In this document: positions 13,125 through 23,373 of the stretch, in pieces | Layout: every line of letters begins with the position of its first letter | Position numbering within the stretch: position 1 is the first letter of the stretch | Source of the DNA: Cunninghamia lanceolata | Taxonomy: Eukaryota > Streptophyta > Pinopsida > Cupressales > Cupressaceae | Length of the DNA: 64,000 nucleotides | Direction of reading: 5' to 3' | Assembly (NCBI GenBank): GCA_027924645.1 | Contig: BSBN01000040.1 | Span: forward strand, 3,596,001 to 3,660,000 | Translations under genes and position numbers: made by a program | The notes under the pieces: generated by a model | Told to the model about the DNA's origin: nothing | Database searches by the model: none | Seen by the model: the letters and a program-made list of their open reading frames with translations, nothing else

Positions 13125-13325
13125 CAAACTCATCAATTTGCATGATTTTGCATTTGCAAAATTGATGTGAGTGAATAATAAAGTAATTAGGATAATTACT
13201 TTACTATTAGTTACAATTTGCATTATTTTATGATTTTACAACTTGTGAAAAATAATAAAGTAATTTGAAAAATATTACTTTATTATTCACTTACATTGAT
13301 TTAATTGTAAAAGCATGCATGATGA
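13125..13325. repeat. Imperfect inverted repeat (foldback)
   Basis: GTGAATAATAAAGTAAT at 13171-13187 is perfectly reverse-complementary to 13274-13290. The complementarity continues outward with mismatches to roughly 13130 and 13320, through an ATGCATG-type segment. The core between the arms is AT-rich. It could be a MITE-like remnant or a chance feature of AT-rich DNA. The 17-bp perfect core plus extended arms favours a real foldback. Confidence 0.5.
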
Positions 13326-14299
13326 AAAAGAAAATAATTTCCTTATCTCTCCAATTACACTTGCCTAATTTGCATGATTTGAGCAAAAAAAATAGGACTT
13401 AGAAGAAAACAAAATCCCCTTATATCTCCATGTGAGAAAAACACCTAGTTTGCATGATACATATACTAAGGCAAAATTTCACCCTTATCACTCCACATGC
13501 ATCAAGGAAAAAATAATGATACGCTCTGCCTTATTACTCCATTTACAATGTCAAAAATACCACCTCACTGCCATATAATCTCCCTCATGCAAAAACCCTA
13601 ATCATAATCCCCTGCCACCTTGCAACCTTATATTGTCCACATATGAATTCTTACCTTTGACTTTGGATGGTAAGATCACAAGGCACAAAAACTCCCTTTG
13701 ACCATATTCGGTCATCCTACATGAGTTTGTATTATGGAAAGGCATCTTTTGATCTTTGAATATTTGTGAGATGTCAAGGCATAAATTCGACCATGCAAGG
13801 CTTTGAGGATCTCGACCACATGATAGTTAACCACAAGAAAAAGATCATTTGAAATTTGTATAAGGCATAACCCTTACCCTCTAATGATACCGACCACCCT
13901 TTGACTTAGGAAACAAAAGCAACAGGGCACCTGTTGGCCTTTCCATACAATGATCACTAGGAATCTCATTTCCTGAAGTCTTGACCATGGTGGTATTTTG
14001 GATAATGTAATGATTTTTTTGATTTGTTGAGTCAAAAAATCAAAAATGAAAAGAAGCTTTGAACAAAAGCATTGGGTAAACCCTAAAGTCTAGCTCATTT
14101 TCATTTTGGTATTTCTTTGTTTTAGCTCTGCAACCATTTCAATGGATGACTAGGGTTTGATGATTATCTGGTTTACTCTCCATCTTCTTGGCTCTTCAGT
14201 GGTCAAAAATCTTGCATTTTTGAGTAAAAAGAATGGCAGGAACTTGGTGAGCATGGATATTGAATCTTTGACTGCTGTTTGCATTTGATTCTATAGTTT

Positions 14300-15180
14300 T
14301 CTTGCTCAAATGGCCGCAGCCATATTGGTTTCTTCACTCTTTGCAAATCTTTTGATATTCCCCTTTTGATTTCTCTGTGTCTTTCATCTACAAAAACTAA
14401 GACAAAAATGAGAAAACCTCAAAAGAGGGGGCCACTGCTATGCTTCTCCACTCTCTACAAATGAAAAGGTGAGTCGACCTCTTGTTCTCTTTTACTATAT
14501 ATTCCTTGACATGGTGACCTGGAAAATATAAGGTTTCTTTGCAAAAATTGAAATGGGTATTTCATGTTTAAAGAAAACATTTCTTCTTCTGCTATGGCCA
14601 TGCCATTACATGTGTTCTGTAGCATTTTCTTTGACTTTTGATGTAGCTTTACTTGAGGGTTTTTCAATATGAAATAAGGGTTTCATTTCAATCTATGCGC
14701 AAAATACTCCTCCATGCCACGGCCATTTGCTTCCTGTAGGTGTTCTCTTTACTAGAATACAAAAAAGAAACAAGGGTTTTAAAATATTGAGATGGGTATC
14801 TCATTTCTTTTAATAAAAACCTCTTCCTGTCATAGCCATGGAAGTAGATATATCTCTATAACTCTTTACTCTAAAAAATGAAACAAGGGTTTCCATTTTA
14901 AATAAGGGTTTCAACTTTTAAAGCATAAAAAATGCTTTTCCTATCACAGCTTTCCCAGAAGATGAATTGTATTACTTTCTTTCTTCTGTAAACACAAAAT
15001 GGCACTAGGGTTTCTGAGATATGAAGAGGGTTTACATTTTTTCTGTATATAAAAGGACTCCATTATCACAGCCATGACATATATCTTCTTTACTGTGCAT
15101 TTTCCTTCTGTATATGCAATAAAATATCAGGGTTTCAAAATCTGGAACAAGGTTTTCAAATTTTAAACACAACAATTATT
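14300..15180. repeat. Degenerate tandem array, period about 113-125 bp
   Basis: A box resembling (C/T)ATCACAGCCATG recurs near 14319, 14441, 14597, 14722, 14836, 14949 and 15071. It is accompanied by AAACAAGGGTTTC-like and ATGGGTATTTCAT-like blocks between boxes. Spacing is mostly 113-125 bp, with one gap of 156. The units are strongly diverged, so the array is old. There is no coding potential. Confidence 0.5.
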
Positions 15181-17070
15181 TCTTCTAGTTTGGTAACTCA
15201 ACCTTCTAGTTCTGTAGCTTCTCTTTTCCAGTTTAACTTTTTCTCATTTTCTTTATTTATGATTGTCACTGTTAAAAGACACTCTATCTTTGTGTTAGTC
15301 ACTTAATTTTCAATCAATGATATGAACACTTGTTTTTATTTCATAGTTTCTCTTGTAGTGATTTGCTATAGTTGTAACTCTTCATAATATTGGTCTTTGA
15401 TCATTCACTTTCACTTGACTGTAATTATAGAATAGAAAGACATGTATGTCTTACCTATACTAGATAGAAGCATGGTTGTAACAAACATATGATCTTATAA
15501 AAGTCTGAAGCTGTGTCTTTTTACTTTACTTTATGTGCATAAAGAACTTCTTGAAGCACATACTACTTTTATCTCTTATCATTCAATGCTTTTGATATGT
15601 TCTCTTCCATATTCCATTGTGACAGTTATAACTAAATGATACTTTTATATAACTTGTCTTCCACTGTAGCTTCAAATGATAAAAGACTTTAACATCTTCA
15701 AGGCATGATTGTTTACTTGTAGCTAATGTTATCTAAACCTGTTGATCTGCACTTGTCTTCTTCACTTGATGTATTACCTAACTTTATCGCTTAATTCTTG
15801 AACATTAAATGCATAACTGTTCACACTAATTTGTAGCTTTCATAGCTGCATTTCTATTTTCTGCAATTTATCAAGTTGACTCAGGCACTTTGAATATATT
15901 TGATCTGATTTAATCAACTGTAATCAAGCTGAACATAGTTTATAGGAGCATCTTCTCCTTTTCATGATCATGATGACACACTTTTTTTGCAAGTTGATTT
16001 TATGATGCATGATATCTCTTAAATGATGCATCCTGTCTTATTCTGATATCATTTTCACATGAAATAGAAAAGGGAAACATGCTGGGCTCAACCCTTGTGG
16101 GAGCCACGTTTTCTCCACATGTTTTAATGTCTTCAAATCAGCAACATTCTTTTCCTATACCTGCACAGTGAACAAACAAGTTACAATAAAAACATACCTT
16201 ATGGAGTTGATTGATCCTCTATATGATGTTATGATTTATGTCACATGTCTGATTTGACTGTTTCATATGAAATGCATGATGTGACAAGTTGATATGTCTG
16301 TTTGATAAAAGCATATGATAATGTTAAATATTTGGAGCTCTAACATGACTTTTCCAAATTTTTGCAAGTTCATTTGATACAACTGGAACTGAAGATGAAG
16401 CTATGAGATCAGCCATCAACAAGTACAACAACCAATAAAGGATATCAACCTTGCTTCAAGCAATGATGGATATTTAATTTTATCATGTGTTCTTCCTCAT
16501 TTCTTTTATCAACAGATCTATAGCTTGCATATGTCTTCTTTGCTCAGTTTAGTCACTCCCACGGCTTGTGTGGGACACATTTGAACACTTCTTTAAAACA
16601 TAATCAGTTAATTTATCTTTTACACTTGATTTTATGTATATTTTCTTTTCAATCAATGCATAGGATAGAGTAACTGAAACTGAATGTATGTTCCAAATAT
16701 GACATGAAATGATAGTTCAAATGAATATCTTTCTTTCTTGCTTTCAGTTATGATCATTTGAATAATCAAATTGTCTTATAATTCTTGAAAGATAAAACTA
16801 GTTTAGATCAACTATCTTACTTGAATTCTTGATTTCTTGAGAATCTAACTCACTTGTCATGATGATTTAACAGTCTTGATTGGACTGTTGGGTTATCATG
16901 ACAACTGATCATTATTTCTTCCTTTTCAATGCATCAAAAATTCACTGAATACAATAATTTCAAAAGCTTCTTTTACTCCTCCTGAAACAACTACAATTAG
17001 GTCTAGCTAAATTTAGTGTGAATAAAATTTAGTAACAAATATATTCGTATGAAGTCAACATATAAATCAG

Positions 17071-18160
17071 TGTTGGCAAGAGACACTATATGGATTCATG
17101 GTTGTTGTCATTGATGGCAACAAAGATCATCCCACATATCCGCAAGTCATGGTGTGTCTCTACCGGAAGTCAGAATAAAGATTGTTGTGGTCCGGTGAAC
17201 AAGAACAGAGCATGTGGCAAGGTCCGACAGATTGGTCCGGATCTCTCAGAGGAAGTGTCTTGGTGCAGTGCGGATTTAGGGAAGTCAAGAGGACTACCTT
17301 GAGTGGTATATTCCAAGGATTTAGCCTCCGGTGATGGACAAGGAAAAAGATATGAATAGTTGAGTACCGGATTCCTGAGAGACAGTGAAAACAGAGGATG
17401 AACTGACTGACAGAGTATCAGACTACTTTCCGGATGTGTTACTATTGATGATAAAGGTTGTGAAGGTAGGAATCATGTTTGGCCGACATGATTAATGATA
17501 TCTACAAGTATATGCTTGATCCGCATTTCTTGGTGAGCAAGGATTCAGCCGACAGAATAGAGTTTGTAAGAAACTAGACTGTTCCGGATGCCGACTAGAA
17601 AGGTGATGAAATTACTTGTGCGGATATATATAGAGGATGGATTTAGTTGTGAAGTGTGTGACTATGTCAAGAATATATACGAAGAAGAGCAGAACAGAGC
17701 AGAAGTACCAAGACAGATCCGGTATGTGAAAGGATAGCAGAATAAAGAACAGAGAAAAGATGAAGTGCAGCAGATCAGTGTACTGAGCCTAACCAGAACT
17801 GAACTCCAGCATATGCAGATGCTTCCAATCAGTTCAAGACTGTGATTCTTATCACTTTGTAGACAGTGTGTCTTCTTGTAGGCAGTGGGCCTCTTGTGAG
17901 CAGTGTGCTCGGGCAGTGAGCCCTAATTGGCAAGTGCCATTTTGTAATTTCCTATTCTTCTAACAGAGAATAATTTTGGGTTAATCACCCCGTGGTTTTC
18001 TCCCTTAACAGGGTTTCCACGTCAAAAATATTGTGTCATGTGTTTCTTATTTCATGGTAATGTTTTTGTGTTTGATTCAATGCTACATTAATTAATAAGA
18101 AAGTTCAAAAAGGAAATAATTAGGATAACTGATTCACCCCCCCCCTCTCAGTTATCAACA
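17071..18160 (+). repeat. 5' LTR of A1
   Basis: Starts TGTTGGCAAGAGACAC and ends ...CAGTTATCAACA next to the PBS. A TATATATA at 17625-17632 is the likely core promoter. The U5 side carries a long C-run (C10) and the AACAGGGTTTCCACGTC block shared with other copia-like LTRs of this window. The small ORF at 17090-17302 lies inside the LTR, recurs in the 3' LTR and is not a gene. Confidence 0.9.
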
Positions 18161-18162
18161 AT

Positions 18163-18174
18163 TGGTATCAGAGC
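18163..18174 (+). promoter_or_regulatory. Primer-binding site of A1
   Basis: TGGTATCAGAGC lies two bases after the LTR end. It is complementary to the 3' end of initiator tRNA-Met and primes minus-strand cDNA synthesis. Confidence 0.9.
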
Positions 18175-18225
18175 TAAGTTCCTCCTAATAGAGCCTAACA
18201 GCTTGAGGAAGATCTGGGAGTTCAA

Positions 18226-19404
18226 ATGGATGCATATGGTTTAAAGGAGCAACTCAAGACTGCTCTTGAGGATCTTGAACAGTCAAATTCTGAAGTCAAT
18301 GAACTAAAGGAAAGACTCAAACAGGCTGATGAATTCATGAGAGAATTAAAAGACAAATTAAGTCTCTCTATGAAAAAGAGAAAGGTGCTGCTCCAACAGT
18401 TGGCAAGACAAAGTGAAGAAAGCAATACAAATGAAGAATTGACTGAGCAAACCAAGTTATGTGAAAAGTTATCAAAAGAAGTCATTATGTTAAGACATGA
18501 AATGGAATCAGGAACTATAAAGTTTACTCAAGAGATTGAAGAAAAAAGAAAGGCTGAAGACAATCTAAAACAATCTCTTAAAGAAAAATCAGAAGAATGC
18601 CACCAGATGGACAGGATTATCAGACATCTTGAATCTGATCTTGAAGATGCTAAAGATAATGAAGAAAAACTTGAGGATCAAATTGCCTCTCTCAAAAGAG
18701 ACCTTCAAACAACAAATGAATATAAAGAGAAATTCAAGATAAGTTCTGCTCAACTTGAAGTTCTTCTTGGAAGTCAAAAAGGGACAGATGACAAGTATGG
18801 TTTGGGATATGAGAAAGGAGAAAGCTCCGGATCCGGTCAAAAGAATTTTGCATCAAAAAATCCAAGAAACAGGCCTAGAAGACCTCCGGTAAGACAGCCC
18901 AATGCTCAAAGATATTCATCTTTCAATGGATACTGCCACAGCTGCAACCACTTTGGTCACAAAGCTAATCAGTGCAGAAAGAGAATGAATCAAATTAATT
19001 CATCCTTCTTCGGACAGTGCTTCAACTGCAAAAGGTATGGACACAAATCCCATGAATGCAGAAATATGCAAGTAAACAAATCATTCAAAGGTAGATGCTT
19101 TACATGCAATAGAGTAGGTCATATGGCTAATCAATGCAGATCAAGAGGATATCAGTCAATTATGCAAAGAAATGTTATTTGCCAAATCTGTAATAGGTCC
19201 GGTCATAATGCTAAAGTCTGCAGAAGCAAGAATCAGGACAAAAGAGGTCCGGTGTATAATCAGAATCAAGACAAGGGTAAACAAAAGATGAATGCGGATG
19301 AAGTTAGGAATCAGATGAGCAAGATTTGGGTGAAGAAAAGTTCAGAGAATGTAGAGGTTGGATCCGCACCAGACTCTGGTGCTGATATTTCTTCCGGAAA
19401 TTAA
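18226..19404 (+). CDS. gag: Family A Gag-like protein: coiled coil plus four CCHC zinc knuckles
   Basis: This intact ORF of 392 residues has its ATG 66 bases after the LTR. Residues 1 to about 185 are a highly charged heptad-like coiled coil. Residues 195-235 are basic (RNRPRRPPVRQ). Four zinc knuckles of form CX2CX4HX4C follow at 237-250, 265-278, 291-304 and 319-332, spaced 26-28 residues apart. Zinc knuckles in Gag bind and package element RNA. I see no capsid (UBN2/DUF4219-type) domain, which is unusual for a Gag; the coiled coil may provide self-association (inference). The C-terminus contains DSGAD, superficially like a protease active site, but the protein ends nine residues later. A2 and A3 hold broken homologues. 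Confidence 0.8.
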   Translation: MDAYGLKEQLKTALEDLEQSNSEVNELKERLKQADEFMRELKDKLSLSMKKRKVLLQQLARQSEESNTNEELTEQTKLCEKLSKEVIMLRHEMESGTIKFTQEIEEKRKAEDNLKQSLKEKSEECHQMDRIIRHLESDLEDAKDNEEKLEDQIASLKRDLQTTNEYKEKFKISSAQLEVLLGSQKGTDDKYGLGYEKGESSGSGQKNFASKNPRNRPRRPPVRQPNAQRYSSFNGYCHSCNHFGHKANQCRKRMNQINSSFFGQCFNCKRYGHKSHECRNMQVNKSFKGRCFTCNRVGHMANQCRSRGYQSIMQRNVICQICNRSGHNAKVCRSKNQDKRGPVYNQNQDKGKQKMNADEVRNQMSKIWVKKSSENVEVGSAPDSGADISSGN

Positions 19405-20057
19405 AAAGTTAGCTCTGGCTTAGGGGGAGACTCAAAGAAAATCCTGTTCCCCCAGCCAATCAAGTGGTGCCTGATGTGGCACAAGATGTGGAGTAAAAAG
19501 TTTAAAGATATAAGTCTTGAGACGATCCAAATAAGATTTCAGAGGTCCGCATGGAGTTATAAAGAAGCTGTGATCGATCAAGTAAGACCTGTTCCGGGAG
19601 ATGCTCCGGTATGACAGAGGATTACAAAAAGGTCCGGAGAAATCCGGAAGTGCAGTATCTTATTCTGCGGATTGGACAGAGTGTTTGGGATGTTCTTTCA
19701 ATGTGTCACCTCGATTTATTCATGATTGAAAGATCCGGATGATGTTCACAGATCAGGACTGATCCGGGATACTCCAAGCTATCCGGACAAGGCAAGCCAG
19801 AATAATATAGGTGAAGCATTTATTGCAAACAGACATTAGGGTTTGCGGAGCAATATAAGGGATTTCTCAAAGATCATTTGCTTATTCTGCACTCAAGAAG
19901 AAGTGAAAAGTGGAGCTCTGCAACAAGATTCATCAAGCACACCAAAGATCTCCTGCCGAAGTCATTGCATAAAGAAATCAATCCCACCACTCCGTGCAAA
20001 CCGAAGGCGCATAAGGTATTCTCCATTTTTCATTATCTCACTGCAAATCTTTGAAGA
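19405..20057 (+). promoter_or_regulatory. Conserved spacer between gag and ORF2 of A1 with promoter-like features
   Basis: The 650-bp spacer has no coding potential but keeps a recognisable block in all three family A copies: GCATTTATTGCA, then a telo-box-like TAGGGTTT (19837-19844), then a TATA-like ATATAAGG (19853-19860). About 200 bases later comes the ORF2 ATG in a good plant context (AGAATGGCTACTCC). This resembles a core promoter and leader, so ORF2 may have its own transcript. That is inference. Confidence 0.4.
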
Positions 20058-23000
20058 ATGGCTACTCCAAATATAGTTAAGATCTCTGATAGACCTCGCC
20101 CCACATTCAAGAAACATCCTTACAAATCATTGGAGGTAGATCCACTAGGAGCCTTCTCTAGTGTTCCTCATGGTGTATTGCATATGGAAGATATTAGGGT
20201 TTACATCCATGCGAATCTTGAAGACTTTGGAGAATCAAAGCTGATGGATATCTATCACAAACAATTGATAGATGACTCCTTTGAGATCAAACCTCAGTAC
20301 AAAGCCATCCGAGACAAACACTTTGCACAGTGCATTCATTTCCCCTGTTTTGAAGAAGATGAATGGGTCCGGTATGTACTAAGTAGAGTACATGACAACT
20401 TCCTATGGTTGAACCAGCCCTTCAAGATCACCAAAGATGCAATTAGGGCTGTAACTGGTCTGCACTCATCCGGTGGTTTACCTGTTCTCAAGTCTGTCAA
20501 AAATCAGACAGTTAGTGATGCAACCGGATCCAAGTTTGACAAGAGAGCTATGACAGTTGATGACATCACTGAACTGGATGTCAAATTTGCAGCTATGATA
20601 ATTGGTTACAAAATCTATCATTCCAGTAGGGAAAATTTAGTACCGGGAACTGCAATCTACACAGCTTATCAAATGTTAAAGGAGAATGCAGACTATGACT
20701 TGTGTGAGCTTCTTGTGAACCAACTCTTTGAAAATCTGTAGAAGATCAAGAAGGACAAGAAAAACTCCTTCAAGTATGGCAATCTGATCCTTTGTCTCTT
20801 CTTTTACTACATGAATGAGCTTCCTGGATCCAGTGGATGGATATGGCAGAATGACAAACCGGTTGCCATCCAAATCAGAGACTATTTGCATGGACTTGGG
20901 GATGCTAAAGCAAGAAATACAGCTCTATGGGGATACTTCAAGAACTTCCAAAGCATGATGCATGTAAGAGAAAGAATACCCCAATCCCTTGTTGAAAAGT
21001 ACAAAGACACAGTATGCTTCATGGTTGAAACAGATCAGTGTCTAATGGAGGCAGTGGAGCCAAGGACTGTTTGGATCATGCCCATGGGGTATGAAGTGGA
21101 TGAACAGATAGTAGAGCTGCATGTTCAACACATGCTAAGCCAGCCCAAAGATCCTAAGGCAGAAAGGTTTGGAACCTTTGAGGAACTGAGTGTAAAGATA
21201 CATGTAGAACTCAGGGAACCGGAGATAAAGAGGAAGGTAAGAAAAGAAGTTGAGCATATTGCTCAAGGCCTAGGCATCTCAAAAGAGGCACTTGATGCCA
21301 GCCGGGAAAAGAGGAGGAAGGCTGAGGAAGAAGAGAAAAGTAAAGAAAGTGTTCCGGTTGAAACTCCCACCCGGACCAGATCATCAAAAAGATCTGCACC
21401 TCCCACAACCAAAAGTTCAAAACCGGAAGTCCAGGCATCCGGTAAAAGATCCAAGACAAAAGCCACAAGGGCTTATGAAAGCCAAAAGGATGAAGAGGAA
21501 ACAGAGTCAGATGAGGGAGTAAAAGAAATAAAGAAGCAGAAGAAGAAAGGATCCGGTAAACCCTCCACAGGCCAAGACAAGGATGAAATGGCAGAGGTAT
21601 CTGTTGAAAAGCCCACTCTGTCTCTAGAGAGTGTAATCAAGTTGGTCACGGTGGATGGAAACCTTCAACCAATGACTAAATTTTATGATGACTACAGTGA
21701 GGCTGACCAAAAGATTCTGCAGGAAGCCACAGTCAAATATCTGAACATATACAATAAGGCTTTCATTGAGATCATATCTCTTATTCCTAAAAGCCTAGAA
21801 AAGGAATTAGAAATAAGAAAGAATAATGCTCATGCAAAAGATTTTGAGATCCGGGAGCAGATAGCTATTCAGCTATATCCTCAAATTGATCCCAAGACAA
21901 TGAACATAATCTTCAAAGACTGCAAAGATGAGTTCAGAAGTAAAGCCAGGATGAATCAACTCATGCTTGGTGAGACTGACAAAGTGGCCCAAGAGACAGA
22001 AGAGATCCTCCGGAAGGCTTTCAAAAGGTTCAATCTTCCTGTTGTAGAGGACTTAGGTGCAGAAACAGCTGCGGATTTGGAATCATCTATTCCAGAAGAA
22101 GTGGGCCCTGAACAGACAAACATCTCTCCTCCGGTTTCCCCTACAGTCTCCGGATCCAAAGAAGAAGAGAAATTACAGGAGAAAGAAGCAGGGGTGGAAG
22201 ATAAAGAGGTTGACAGTTCCAAGACTGCAGAAGAAAAGAAACATCTGTCTCCGGCAAGAGACACTGCACAAACTGTTCAACAATTTTTGAGCAAAGCCAC
22301 TATAGAAATTGATGAACCGGACCTGCTAAAAGGACCATTAGATTTTGACTCTTTGTCACCGGTGCAAACAATGAAAATAGCCTCATTTGCAAATGAGAAA
22401 GTCAAAGAGAAGTTGCTGAAATCTCACATGGAAGACTGTGAGCTTATGGAGGTAGCATCTGGAGTGCTAGAAAAGATCATGCCATCCTTTCAAAAGGATC
22501 CCACAGCCTCCTCTTCCGGTAATCTCAAAACCTTAGTCAGCAGTGTTAGTACACATTTTGAATCTCTAGAAAAATCTGCTGAAGAAAAGGTCCGGAAGGA
22601 ATTTTTGGATAAAAGATTTTCAGAAGTATTAGAATTAATCTCTAAAGATAGGAAGATTGTGAGTATTGGAATAAAGAGCTTAGAGAATGCTCTTAAGGAT
22701 GGCGGTGACATTTACAAATTTTGTATATCCTGGTCAAAGGCAACAGAAGCAATTGATAAGAAAATAAAAGAGGAACAGGACAAGCTACAAAGCTTATCTC
22801 AAAGTTTTGATCCTCTCTCTTCCTCCATAATAAATCAAGAATGTCAGACTATTGCAGTCTTGAATGAAATAAAGAATCTTGAGAAGGAAAGGAAGAACAT
22901 CACTAACCGGATGGGAGAACTTAGAAGGATTATAATCCCTAAGTTGGAAACTATGCATGAGGCCATCAGTGATGCTCAGACCACCGCCCAAACAAATGAT

Positions 23001-23141
23001 CCGACAGATCTCAAGCGGGCAAAAGCTTTTGCATTTTTGTTGAGTGGTCACATTTCAATTTTGGATAGAATGAAGCAAAGTTGGGCTACAGAAATGATCC
23101 AATTGCAGACATCCTTTGCAGACATTCTTCAGTATATGTGA
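20058..23141 (+). CDS. Family A ORF2, unknown function, one in-frame TAG
   Basis: The reading frame has 1,027 codons, broken only by a TAG at 20739-20741 (codon 228). The start MATPN is conserved in the other two copies. Codons 1 to about 400 look globular (aromatic-rich, e.g. YVLSRVHDNFLWLNQPFKI). About 400-540 is a Lys/Glu/Ser/Pro-rich linker. About 540-665 is helical. About 668-758 is acidic and Pro-rich. About 780-1027 is a helical, coiled-coil-like end finishing in ILQYM. I recognise no protease, RT, RNase H, integrase, envelope or transposase motif. There is no obvious signal peptide, and I see no convincing membrane segment. It occupies the place where pol should be. The same TAG occurs in A2, whereas A3 has CAA. 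It is either a readthrough stop or a shared mutation. Confidence 0.65.
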
Positions 23142-23321
23142 GTATGTAAATATGCGGCTATGTATAGAAAATTTTTGAAAATTTTGATGTGCGGACCCTA
23201 CCCTTTGCCATTGATGTCAAAGGGGGAGTGAGGAGCAGTGAAAAATGAGGAATCCAATTAAGGGGGAGTTCCAGAAATTGTATATAAAGACAGAACATCA
23301 GCAAAGGGGGAGCATAGTGTA

Positions 23322-23349
23322 AACACTTAGTCATTTTTCACTAAGTGTT
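23322..23349 (+). other. Conserved hairpin upstream of the A1 PPT
   Basis: AACACTTAGT and ACTAAGTGTT form a perfect 10-bp stem with an 8-base loop (CATTTTTC), ending 12 bases before the PPT. The same stem is perfect in A2 (60377-60404) and A3 (53844-53871). Conservation in copies that have otherwise decayed suggests it mattered in the element RNA. Confidence 0.6.
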
Positions 23350-23360
23350 GCCATCAATGC

Positions 23361-23373
23361 CAAAGGGGGAGAT
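23361..23373 (+). promoter_or_regulatory. Polypurine tract of A1
   Basis: CAAAGGGGGAGAT directly precedes the 3' LTR. Three further AAGGGGGAG boxes lie upstream at 23219, 23260 and 23303 and could act as additional plus-strand primers. Confidence 0.8.

Larger units (their letters stand above)
11588..17070. other. Long noncoding stretch, possibly part of a long LTR
   Basis: No gene is supported over about 5.5 kb. The left edge TGTTAGGGTTAACAT (11588) is repeated near 63883, just outside the 5' end of the other ORF1 copy, and the match continues for about 115 bp to the window end. This raises the possibility that 11588 onward is the LTR upstream of ORF1. I could not prove it: there is no clear PBS and only one end is visible. 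It contains a foldback (about 13125-13325) and a degenerate tandem array (14300-15180). I see nothing else from 15180 to 17070. Short ORFs such as 12805-13110 (minus) resemble nothing I know. Confidence 0.35.

Noticed and set aside
17090..17302. 70-residue ORF after the A1 left end as a gene
   Set aside because: It lies wholly in the LTR, is repeated in the 3' LTR (23345-23605) and has no recognisable content.
19365..19404. DSGAD at the end of the A1 Gag-like protein as a protease active site
   Set aside because: The protein stops nine residues later, there is no retropepsin fold around it, and A2 has EFGVD at the same place.
21211..21468. Antisense ORFs within ORF2 and gag (also 18222-18485, 21956-22264, 22794-23051, 54812-55087)
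   Set aside because: They are shadows of the charged sense frames, not conserved as proteins and without recognisable features.
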